This document shows positions 1 to 5,671 of a DNA stretch of 7,447 nt, piece after piece. Location: NCBI GenBank assembly GCA_002327945.1, contig DCVY01000100.1, forward strand, positions 1,181 through 8,627. Reading direction: 5' to 3'. The DNA comes from Acidovorax delafieldii. GTDB taxonomy: Bacteria > Pseudomonadota > Gammaproteobacteria > Burkholderiales > Burkholderiaceae_C. The notes under the pieces were generated by a model that was not told the DNA's origin, did no database searches, and was given only the letters and a program-made list of their open reading frames with translations. The translations under genes were made by a program, and so were the position numbers. Positions within the stretch are counted from its first letter, which is position 1, and the number at the start of each line of letters is the position of its first letter.

Positions 1-24
1 CGGCTGAAGAACTGGTTCAGCTGA
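1..24 (+). CDS. Possible 3' end of an upstream gene (very tentative)
   Basis: Reading from base 1, the first frame gives RLKNWFS followed by a TGA at 22-24, which could be the tail of a gene entering from the left. A perfect 14-bp palindrome (GGTTCAGCTGAACC, 14-27) straddles the stop codon. It has no T run after it, so it is not a convincing terminator. The third frame is also open from the window edge to a TGA at 252-254 but runs through the putative promoter. Seven codons cannot identify a gene, and no function is proposed. Confidence 0.15.
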   Translation, partial: RLKNWFS

Positions 25-90
25 ACCCAGCGGACTGTGGGACGGTCGCTGCATGCAACCATGCCGCACGCGATAGCGTCCCGTCGGATT

Positions 91-104
91 TTGCATGGCA
101 TCAA
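91..104 (+). promoter_or_regulatory. Second, weaker FNR/Anr-like box
   Basis: TTGCATGGCATCAA matches the FNR/CRP-family anaerobox TTGAT-N4-ATCAA at 8 of 10 defined positions. The right half-site (ATCAA) is perfect and the left half (TTGCA) is poor. Its centre lies exactly 60 bp upstream of the centre of the better box at 151-164. It may be an auxiliary upstream site or a chance match. Confidence 0.35.
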
Positions 105-122
105 AACCCCGCGAAATCCGAT

Positions 123-140
123 AAATTCATTCAGGAATTT
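123..140. repeat. AT-rich inverted repeat in the ubiU promoter region
   Basis: AAATTC (123-128) and GAATTT (135-140) form a perfect 6-bp inverted repeat around a 6-base spacer, and the right arm runs into six T's (138-143). It lies just upstream of the FNR-like box at 151-164. It could be an operator for another regulator, an UP-element-like AT tract, or a weak terminator of an upstream gene. The stem is too AT-rich and short to be a strong intrinsic terminator. Confidence 0.25.
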
Positions 141-150
141 TTTACCTCTA

Positions 151-164
151 TTGACAAAGATCAG
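151..164 (+). promoter_or_regulatory. FNR/Anr-type box upstream of ubiU
   Basis: TTGACAAAGATCAG matches TTGAT-N4-ATCAA at 8 of 10 defined positions, with one mismatch in each half-site. The centre (157.5) is 41.5 bp before a predicted start at about 199, the classic class II activator position, given the -10-like hexamer at 187-192. E. coli ubiUV is known to be FNR-controlled, which supports the reading. The first six bases are also a perfect sigma70 -35 (TTGACA), but no good -10 lies 16-18 bp downstream of them, so the activator-site reading is preferred. Confidence 0.6.
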
Positions 165-186
165 ATTGGTGTTTTTCCGGCATCTT

Positions 187-192
187 TAGCAT
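187..192 (+). promoter_or_regulatory. Putative -10 element of the ubiU promoter
   Basis: TAGCAT matches TATAAT at 4 of 6 positions, including the key TA at the start and AT at the end. It would occupy -12 to -7 for a start near 199, which puts the box at 151-164 at -41.5. The resulting leader before the ubiU ATG is about 92 nt. The start site is inferred from spacing alone. Confidence 0.4.
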
Positions 193-290
193 GTCCAGCT
201 TTCACCGACCCGGCGCGTGTGGCCTGCCTCTTTCCGCTTGCGTGCGCGCCGTGATCGTGGCTTGTATCTGCCCGCCGGAAAAACATCGAC

Positions 291-1358
291 ATGATTGCCA
301 CGTCCAGTCTGCCGCAGGCCGCCGCCCCGGCTGCGGCCCATCCAACGCCTGCGCTCAGGCCTGAACTGGTATGCCCCGCGGGCAGCCTGCCTGCGCTCAA
401 GGCGGCTGTGAACGAGGGGGCGGATTGCGTCTATCTCGGTCTGCGCGATGCCACCAATGCCCGCAACTTTGCCGGCCTGAACTTCGACGAAGCAGCAATC
501 CGCAGCGGCATTGCCTATGCCCATGAACGGCGCTGCCAGGTGTTCCTGGCACTCAACACCTACCCGCTGGCTGACGACCATGCTCCTTGGCGCTCGGCAC
601 TCGATCACGCTGCGGCCTGGGGCGTCGATGCGGTGATTCTGGCCGACCCCGGTCTGATGCGCTACGCGGCCGCGCGCCATCCTGAACTGCGACTGCACCT
701 CTCGGTGCAGGGTTCCGCCACCAACCACGAGGCCATAGCGCTATACCACGCACAGTTCGGCATTCGGCGCGCCGTTCTGCCGCGCGTGCTGTCCTTGGAA
801 CAGGTGCGCCAGCTCATCGAGCGAACGCCCGTGGAGATCGAGGTATTCGGCTTCGGCAGCCTGTGCGTGATGGTCGAAGGCCGCTGCGCGCTCTCCTCCT
901 ACGCCACGGGCGAATCGCCGAACACGCACGGCGTGTGCTCGCCCGCTAAAGCCGTACGCTGGCAAGAAACACCGCGGGGGCTGGATGCGCGCCTGAACGG
1001 AGTGCTCATCGACTGCTACGCGCCGCTGGAAAACGCCGGTTATCCCACGCTGTGCAAAGGCCGCTTCGACGTGGGTGAGGAGCACGGCTACTACGCCTTG
1101 GAGGAGCCCACCAGCCTGAACACGCTGGCATTGCTGCCTCAACTCGTGAACATGGGCGTGCGCGCCATCAAGATCGAGGGGCGCCAGCGCAGCCCAGCCT
1201 ATGTGGCACAGGTCACGCGTGTGTGGCGCGAGGCCATAGACCACTGCATGGCGCAAATGCACCGCTACACCCCAAAGACGACGTGGATGACCTCCTTGGA
1301 GCAGCTTGCGGAAGGCCAGCAGCACACGCTGGGGGCCTATCACCGCCCCTGGAAATGA
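291..1358 (+). CDS. ubiU: UbiU, O2-independent ubiquinone hydroxylation protein (U32 family)
   Basis: This 355-residue protein is the UbiU (YhbU) member of the peptidase U32 family. With UbiV it forms an Fe-S heterodimer that hydroxylates the ubiquinone precursor ring without oxygen. The U32 core starts at about residue 25 (ELVCPAG) and runs to the end (GAYHRPWK, as in E. coli GAYHRKWQ). The four cysteines that bind the 4Fe-4S cluster in E. coli UbiU are all present as C192 (FGSLC), C199 (GRC), C216 (GVCSPA) and C255 (YPTLC), with spacings of 7, 17 and 39 identical to E. coli. About 24 Ala/Pro-rich residues precede the core and are absent in E. coli. No in-frame ATG or GTG closer to the core is evident, so ATG 291 is kept despite only a weak GGAAAA Shine-Dalgarno. 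It is the first gene behind the FNR-like box. The family assignment is very secure. Confidence 0.96.
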   Translation: MIATSSLPQAAAPAAAHPTPALRPELVCPAGSLPALKAAVNEGADCVYLGLRDATNARNFAGLNFDEAAIRSGIAYAHERRCQVFLALNTYPLADDHAPWRSALDHAAAWGVDAVILADPGLMRYAAARHPELRLHLSVQGSATNHEAIALYHAQFGIRRAVLPRVLSLEQVRQLIERTPVEIEVFGFGSLCVMVEGRCALSSYATGESPNTHGVCSPAKAVRWQETPRGLDARLNGVLIDCYAPLENAGYPTLCKGRFDVGEEHGYYALEEPTSLNTLALLPQLVNMGVRAIKIEGRQRSPAYVAQVTRVWREAIDHCMAQMHRYTPKTTWMTSLEQLAEGQQHTLGAYHRPWK

Positions 1359-1390
1359 GACGACCGTCACCTGCCTCGCGCCGCTCCCCC

Positions 1391-1396
1391 AAGGAA
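1391..1396 (+). promoter_or_regulatory. Ribosome binding site of ubiV
   Basis: AAGGAA in the 48-base gap after ubiU is the clearest Shine-Dalgarno in this operon. Two in-frame ATGs follow, at 1401 (4 bases after the motif) and 1407 (10 bases after). The ATG at 1407 gives the N-terminus that aligns with E. coli UbiV, so it is preferred. Confidence 0.55.
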
Positions 1397-1406
1397 ATGA
1401 ATGCCC

Positions 1407-2297
1407 ATGCAACTCGCTCTCGGCCCGCTGCTCTATTACTGGCCCCGCAACACTGTCCTGGCCTTCTACGAAGCCATGGCAAGCACGCCGCTCGACGTGA
1501 TCTATCTGGGCGAGACGGTGTGCTCGCGCCGCCACGAACTGCGTCTGCCAGATTGGCTGGCGGTCGCCCACATGCTGCAAGACGCGGGCAAACAGGTCGT
1601 GCTGTCCACGCAGGTATTGCTCGAATCGACCGCCGATGTAGGCCAAATGCACAAGATCGTGCGCAACGGTGAATTTCTCGTCGAGGCCAACGACATGGGC
1701 GCCGTGCACAATCTTGCGGGTCAACAGCCCTTCGTCGCTGGCCCCCAACTTAACATCTTCAATACCGAGGCGCTCGCATGGATGGCGCAACTTGGCGCCA
1801 GCCGCTGGGTGATGCCGGTGGAAATGCACCATAGGAGCTTGGCCGCCTTGCTCGCTGCCAAGCCCAAGGGGCTGCAGACCGAGGTGTTTGCCTATGGACG
1901 TCTGCCCCTGGCTTTTTCGGCACGCTGCTTCACGGCGCGCCACTACAACCGGCCCAAGGACAGCTGCGGCTTCAGCTGCATAGACCATCCTGATGGGCAG
2001 CTGCTGTCCACCAGGGAGGGTGAGCCCTTTCTGGTACTCAACGGCATACAGACCCAGTCGGCACGGGTTTTCAACCTGGTGAACGAAATGCACCAGATAC
2101 AGGCCCTCGGGGTGGACGTGGTGCGGCTGAGCCCGCAGGCACACCAGATGGATCAGGTGGTCGCAGCGTTCGACGCTGCGCGCCGCGCAGACCCGCCCAA
2201 TCCGGGCGCACTCGAACAGATGTGTGCCCTCATGCCCGCTGCGCCCTGCAATGGCTACTGGCACGGTCAACCGGGCCTCGAACTGGCCGGACGGTAG
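1407..2297 (+). CDS. ubiV: UbiV, O2-independent ubiquinone hydroxylation protein (U32 family)
   Basis: This is the partner of UbiU in the O2-independent ring hydroxylase, about 296 residues long (E. coli UbiV is 292). The chosen start gives MQLALGPLLYYWP, matching E. coli MKYSLGPVLWYWP; ATG 1401 would add only two residues (MP). Counting from ATG 1401, the cluster cysteines known from E. coli are C41 (GETVCSRR), C176 (SARCFTARH), C189 (PKDSC) and C193 (FSC), with the same 13 and 4 spacings among the last three. Other conserved blocks are VVLST, NGEFLVEA, FVAGPQLN, VLNGIQTQS, VVRLSPQ and CNGYW near the end. It lies 48 bases after ubiU and is clearly co-transcribed with it. An intact ligand set in both proteins argues that the UbiUV pair is functional. 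Confidence 0.96.
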   Translation: MQLALGPLLYYWPRNTVLAFYEAMASTPLDVIYLGETVCSRRHELRLPDWLAVAHMLQDAGKQVVLSTQVLLESTADVGQMHKIVRNGEFLVEANDMGAVHNLAGQQPFVAGPQLNIFNTEALAWMAQLGASRWVMPVEMHHRSLAALLAAKPKGLQTEVFAYGRLPLAFSARCFTARHYNRPKDSCGFSCIDHPDGQLLSTREGEPFLVLNGIQTQSARVFNLVNEMHQIQALGVDVVRLSPQAHQMDQVVAAFDAARRADPPNPGALEQMCALMPAAPCNGYWHGQPGLELAGR

Positions 2298-2411
2298 CCG
2301 CACCCGAAGCGGCGCAGGCCATGCACACCATGGACGCTGGCATATGCCTTTGCGACAACGCCCGCCTTCGGCATGGCCAAGGTACGCCACAAAGCAGAGT
2401 TGCGCCCCTCA

Positions 2412-2429
2412 CCCGGCCCCGCCGGGCCG
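2412..2429. repeat. GC hairpin in the ubiV-ubiT gap
   Basis: The 175-base gap 2298-2472 holds no gene I can support. It contains two mutually exclusive 6-bp GC stems: CCCGGC/GCCGGG (2412-2417 with 2421-2426) and CGGCCC/GGGCCG (2414-2419 with 2424-2429). No T run follows, so it is not a standard intrinsic terminator. It might attenuate transcription or protect mRNA ends between ubiV and ubiT. No FNR-like box was seen in the gap. Confidence 0.25.
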
Positions 2430-2472
2430 ATCGCTGTCGTGCCTCTTTCCGTTCTTTCAACCCTGACTTGCC

Positions 2473-3009
2473 ATGCATCGAACATCTTGGTCATCTTCCG
2501 CTCCTGAAACACCTTTTACGCTGCCCCGGCCGCTGGGCGCGGTTCTTTCCCGGCTGCCGGCTTATCCAGGATCAATGCTGCTGGTGACGGCGATCAACTT
2601 GGCGCTGACCCCCCATCTGCCGCCCGACGTGGCGGTGCTACTCAAGGACAGGCGACTGTCCATCCGGGTGCGCGACGCGCGCCTGGCATTCGACTTCGTC
2701 TGGACGGGGTGGCGCTTTGCACCGTCTGCTCCCCAACCCAACCCAGACCTCGCCATCAGCGCCCATCTCCAGGATTTCATGCTGCTCGCACAGCGCCGCC
2801 AGGACCCCGACACCCTGTTCTTCAACCGTCGCCTCCTGATGGAAGGAGATACAGAGCTCGGACTGGTGGTGAAAAACGCGCTCGATGCCATGGAGCTCCC
2901 GCTCCTTGATCCCCGCTACTGGAGCCCCTGTGCCGTACTCACGCGCTGGGCCTCGCGCAGGCCTTGGCAGCTGCCATCTCCACCCTTGTCTGCCGAAAAC
3001 CGCCGATGA
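2473..3009 (+). CDS. ubiT: UbiT, SCP2-domain accessory factor of anaerobic ubiquinone synthesis
   Basis: UbiT (YhbT) is an SCP2 sterol-carrier-domain protein that binds isoprenoid quinone lipids and is needed for O2-independent ubiquinone synthesis. The product has 178 residues (E. coli 174). The diagnostic block is residues 109-141: RQDPDTLFFNRR, EGDTELGL and VKNALDAMEL, nearly the same as E. coli KQDPDTLFFQRR and EGDTELGL. The RLSIRVRD strand lies at 61-68. An in-frame TGA at 2464-2466 rules out a longer start, and no good Shine-Dalgarno is visible. The last 20 residues or so (after TRWASRR) are Pro/Arg-rich and unlike a folded domain. Over the same bases the neighbouring frame, which leads into the next gene, reads as a helix-like ALGLAQALAAA. 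A divergent tail or a C-terminal frameshift is therefore possible. The TGA overlaps the next gene's ATG as ATGA. Confidence 0.93.
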   Translation: MHRTSWSSSAPETPFTLPRPLGAVLSRLPAYPGSMLLVTAINLALTPHLPPDVAVLLKDRRLSIRVRDARLAFDFVWTGWRFAPSAPQPNPDLAISAHLQDFMLLAQRRQDPDTLFFNRRLLMEGDTELGLVVKNALDAMELPLLDPRYWSPCAVLTRWASRRPWQLPSPPLSAENRR

Positions 3010-3437
3010 CAAAACCTTCCGCTCCCAGCCATCCGCTGGTTTATTCGTGCTCGGGTTGCTCGAGCGCCGCCCAACTCGCCAACCATCTGGCTCTGCAATT
3101 GGACAGACATGGCATGGCCGAGATGTCATGCATTGCAGGCGTAGGTGGCGACGTGCCGCAGTTGCTGAAGCTCGCACACTCGGGCCGCCCCATCATTGCG
3201 CTCGACGGCTGCCCCTTGTTTTGCGTCAAGAGCAGTCTGGCACGGCACGGCCTGCATCCCGCACGGCACTATGAGCTGCACAGATACGGAGTAAAAAGAC
3301 GCACGCATGAAGACTTCGACCCTGATCAGGCCGCCGAAGTGCTTTCCCGCATCGAAGCTGACTTGCGCCAGCGCCCTCCTGAAGCCATCGACCAGGCCCT
3401 GTTGCACCCTGGCATGCACGATGAACCTCACGCCTGA
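3006..3437 (+). CDS. DGC-domain putative zinc-binding protein, function unknown
   Basis: This 143-residue soluble protein fits the DGC domain family (Pfam DGC), named for a central Asp-Gly-Cys motif and predicted to bind zinc through four conserved cysteines; its function is unknown. Visible here are C15 and C18 (YSCSGCSS), C42 (EMSCIAGVGGD), the DGC motif at 67-69 (ALDGCPLFC) and C73. No signal peptide or membrane segment is evident. The start at 3006 forms an ATGA overlap with the ubiT stop and puts the CSGCSS motif where family members usually have it. A TTG at 2964 would add 14 residues and is less likely. The 3' end overlaps ubiX by 17 bp. This double overlap implies translational coupling and a role linked to anaerobic ubiquinone synthesis, for example metal or Fe-S supply to UbiUV or sensing. 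That role is inference from position only. Confidence 0.85.
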   Translation: MTKPSAPSHPLVYSCSGCSSAAQLANHLALQLDRHGMAEMSCIAGVGGDVPQLLKLAHSGRPIIALDGCPLFCVKSSLARHGLHPARHYELHRYGVKRRTHEDFDPDQAAEVLSRIEADLRQRPPEAIDQALLHPGMHDEPHA

Positions 3438-4044
3438 GCCACCGCGCCGCATCGTCGTCGGCATCTCAGGCGCAAGCGGCTCTGTGTATGGCGTACGCCT
3501 GCTGCAGGCACTGCGCGAAATACCGGGCACCGAGTCGCATCTCGTGGTTTCCGCCACGGGATGGCGCAATTTGCACCACGAGCTCGACCTGGAGCGCGGG
3601 CGCGTCGAGGCCCTGGCTCACGTCGTACATGACGCGGACAACGTGGGCGCATCCATCGCCAGCGGATCTTTTCCGGTGCATGGCATGGTCGTCGCGCCCT
3701 GCTCCATGCGCACGCTCGCAGCCATCGCCCACGGCTTGTCCGACAACCTGCTCACGCGCGCAGCGGATGTGATGCTCAAGGAGCGCCGTCGCGTGGTACT
3801 GCTCGCACGCGAATCGCCGCTGCACCTGGTACACCTGCGCAACATGGCCACCGTGACGCAGATGGGCGCCATCGTCTGTCCGCCCGTGCCGGCGTTCTAC
3901 CAGCGCCCCACCACGGTGAACGACATCGTCGATCACAGCGTGGCGCGGGCCCTCGACCTGCTGGGCCTGGCACACAACCTGGCGCCGCATTGGCAGGGAT
4001 TGCCCCCTGACCGGGGACAAATGGCCGCCGCCGCGCGAACATGA
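3421..4044 (+). CDS. ubiX: UbiX, flavin prenyltransferase
   Basis: UbiX joins a dimethylallyl group to reduced FMN to make prenylated FMN, the cofactor of UbiD decarboxylases. The 207-residue product has the flavoprotein signature VGISGASG (13-20) followed by VYGVRLLQ, and [18 protein letters not shown] (81-98) holding the flavin-phosphate serine region. It also has [14 protein letters not shown] (110-123), [11 protein letters not shown] (130-140), [10 protein letters not shown] (154-163) with the substrate-pocket Tyr160, and a terminal WQG (192-194) as in E. coli. ATG 3421 gives an N-terminus that starts the first strand within ten residues. The in-frame ATG at 3307 would overlap the DGC gene by 131 bp and add 38 residues without family support. 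It lies 16 bases before ubiD, so enzyme and cofactor maker are co-expressed. Confidence 0.95.
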   Translation: MNLTPEPPRRIVVGISGASGSVYGVRLLQALREIPGTESHLVVSATGWRNLHHELDLERGRVEALAHVVHDADNVGASIASGSFPVHGMVVAPCSMRTLAAIAHGLSDNLLTRAADVMLKERRRVVLLARESPLHLVHLRNMATVTQMGAIVCPPVPAFYQRPTTVNDIVDHSVARALDLLGLAHNLAPHWQGLPPDRGQMAAAART

Positions 4045-4060
4045 AAAGCCTTTCCAGACC

Positions 4061-5545
4061 ATGTCTTACCGCGATCTACGCGAATTCCTGGCCCAGCTCG
4101 AGGCTGTAGGCGAGTTGCGCCGCATTGCCGCGCCGATCTCGCCCCGGCTGGAAATGACGGCTTTCAGTGCACGTGTGCTGCGCACGCAAGGCCCGGCGTT
4201 GTTGTTCGAGCAGCCGCAAGGGTACGAGATGCCCGTGCTCACCAATCTTTTCGGCACACCAGCGCGCGTGGCGCGGGTACTGGGGGCGCAGGATCTCCAG
4301 GACCTGCGCGCGTATGGCGAAGTGCTGGCCGCACTCAAAGACCCGGCGCCGCCAAATGGTGTGAAAGACTTGTGGCAGCGGCGTCACTTGCTCAAAACCT
4401 TGTGGAGCATGGCCCCCACCCAAGTGCGCCAGCCGCCATGCCAGCAGATCGTCTGGGAAGGGCCGGACGTGGACCTGGCCCGCCTGCCTGTGCAGCACTG
4501 CTGGCCCGGCGACGTCGCACCGCTGGTCACCTGGGGTCTCACGATCACACGCGGACCGCGCAAGACACGGCAAAACCTGGGCATTTACCGCCAACAGGTG
4601 CTATCGCGCAACGAACTCATCGTGCGCTGGCTCGCACACCGCGGCGGCGCACTCGACTTTGCCGACCATTGCGCCACGCATCCAGGCCTGGCCTTCCCCG
4701 TGGCCGTGGCCATAGGCGCCGACCCGGCCACTCTGCTCGGGGCCGTCGCACCCGTGCCCGACAGCCTGTCGGAATACCAGTTCGCCGGCCTGCTGCGCGG
4801 TGCGCGCACTGAGCTTGCGCCTGCGCTCGGTGTTCCTTTGTCGGTGCCGGCACGCGCCGAGATCGTGCTCGAAGGCCATATCCGCCCCGACTCCCGCCAC
4901 CCAAGTGGCTGGCACCATGCCACCGAGGGGCCCTATGGCGACCACACGGGGTATTACAACGAAAGCGCGGAATTTCCCGTGCTCACCGTGGAACGCATCA
5001 CACTGCGTGAAAAGGCGCTCTATCACAGCACCTACACCGGCAAGCCTCCAGACGAGCCAGCCATGCTGGGGCTCGCGCTCAACGAGTTGTTCGTCCCCCT
5101 GCTGCAGCGCGCCTTCCCAGAGATTGCGGACTTTTATCTGCCGCCCGAGGCTTGCAGCTATCGCCTGGCCGTGGTGAGCATCCGCAAGGCCTACCCCGGC
5201 CATGCCCGGCGCGTGATGATGGGCGTGTGGAGCCACCTGCGCCAGTTCCTCTACACCAAGTTCATCGTCGTGGTCGACGAGGACGTGAACGTACGCGACT
5301 GGAAGGAGGTGATATGGGCCTTGAGCACGCGCATGGACCCGGCACGCGACACCCTGCTCATCGAGCACACGGCCATCGACTACCTCGACTTCGCTTCGCC
5401 CGTAGCCGGTCTGGGCAGCAAAATGGGGCTCGATGCCACCAACAAGTGGCCCGGCGAAACCCTGCGAGAATGGGGCCGTTCCTTGGTGATGGACGCTGCG
5501 GTCACTGCGCGCATGAACGCCTTGGCGGACGCTCTGGGCCTGTAG
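4061..5545 (+). CDS. ubiD: UbiD, 3-polyprenyl-4-hydroxybenzoate decarboxylase
   Basis: UbiD removes the carboxyl group from 3-polyprenyl-4-hydroxybenzoate using prenylated FMN and a divalent metal. At 494 residues it matches E. coli UbiD (497) end to end, starting SYRDLREFL and including [17 protein letters not shown] and the C-terminal [18 protein letters not shown]. Cofactor and metal residues by alignment with E. coli are N172 (RQNLGIYR), the IYR at 175-177, R194-G195 (AHRGGALD), E238 ([11 protein letters not shown]) and the proton-donor D294 ([12 protein letters not shown]), with E271 (EIVLEGHI) between them. Residues about 275-287 are 7 longer than the E. coli loop just before the EGPYGD motif. 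All catalytic positions are intact. This is the true ubiquinone UbiD rather than an aromatic-degradation paralogue. ATG 4061 aligns with the E. coli start; the Shine-Dalgarno is weak. Confidence 0.97.
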   Translation: MSYRDLREFLAQLEAVGELRRIAAPISPRLEMTAFSARVLRTQGPALLFEQPQGYEMPVLTNLFGTPARVARVLGAQDLQDLRAYGEVLAALKDPAPPNGVKDLWQRRHLLKTLWSMAPTQVRQPPCQQIVWEGPDVDLARLPVQHCWPGDVAPLVTWGLTITRGPRKTRQNLGIYRQQVLSRNELIVRWLAHRGGALDFADHCATHPGLAFPVAVAIGADPATLLGAVAPVPDSLSEYQFAGLLRGARTELAPALGVPLSVPARAEIVLEGHIRPDSRHPSGWHHATEGPYGDHTGYYNESAEFPVLTVERITLREKALYHSTYTGKPPDEPAMLGLALNELFVPLLQRAFPEIADFYLPPEACSYRLAVVSIRKAYPGHARRVMMGVWSHLRQFLYTKFIVVVDEDVNVRDWKEVIWALSTRMDPARDTLLIEHTAIDYLDFASPVAGLGSKMGLDATNKWPGETLREWGRSLVMDAAVTARMNALADALGL

Positions 5546-5556
5546 CTTTTTATTGC

Positions 5557-5615
5557 CGGCGCCGCGTTCGATTCCTGCGCCTACCGGCGATGCCTTGCAA
5601 AATGCGGCGGCGCCG
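5557..5615. repeat. Long-loop inverted repeat between ubiD and the beta-CASP gene
   Basis: In the 126-base gap after ubiD, CGGCGCCGC (5557-5565) can pair over 9 bp with GCGGCGCCG (5607-5615). A nested CGCC/GGCG hairpin (5578-5581 with 5586-5589) lies in the loop. Each arm also contains the self-complementary CGGCGCCG. No T run follows, so a standard intrinsic terminator is not shown. The structure may still mark the end of the ubi operon or stabilise its 3' end. No convincing promoter was seen for the next gene. Confidence 0.3.
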
Positions 5616-5671
5616 TCCACACCCTTGGCGCCCCAGCAACAGCCTCACACAAGTCCGCAAAAAAATCCCCC

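Noticed and set aside
14..27. GGTTCAGCTGAACC palindrome as a terminator
   Set aside because: The arms have no loop of workable size and no T run follows.
151..156. TTGACA as a constitutive sigma70 -35 box
   Set aside because: The hexamer is perfect, but nothing resembling TATAAT lies 16-18 bp downstream. The -10-like hexamer at 187-192 is 30 bp away, which instead fits an activator site at -41.5.
3..254. Open plus-strand frame from the window edge to a TGA at 252-254
   Set aside because: It has no start in the window and passes through the AT-rich promoter region with the FNR-like box, and the peptide has no recognisable family. An open run of 84 codons is unremarkable in GC-rich DNA.
741..2390. 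549-codon open frame on the minus strand across ubiU and ubiV
   Set aside because: It lies exactly antisense to two well-identified genes, has His/Gln/Arg-rich low-quality sequence and no family motif. Long antisense frames are expected in GC-rich coding DNA.
3307..3420. Longer ubiX starting at ATG 3307
   Set aside because: It would overlap the DGC gene by 131 bp and add 38 residues that UbiX proteins lack. ATG 3421 places the start just before the conserved first strand.
4601..5620. 339-codon minus-strand frame opposite ubiD
   Set aside because: It is an antisense shadow of ubiD with no recognisable motif.
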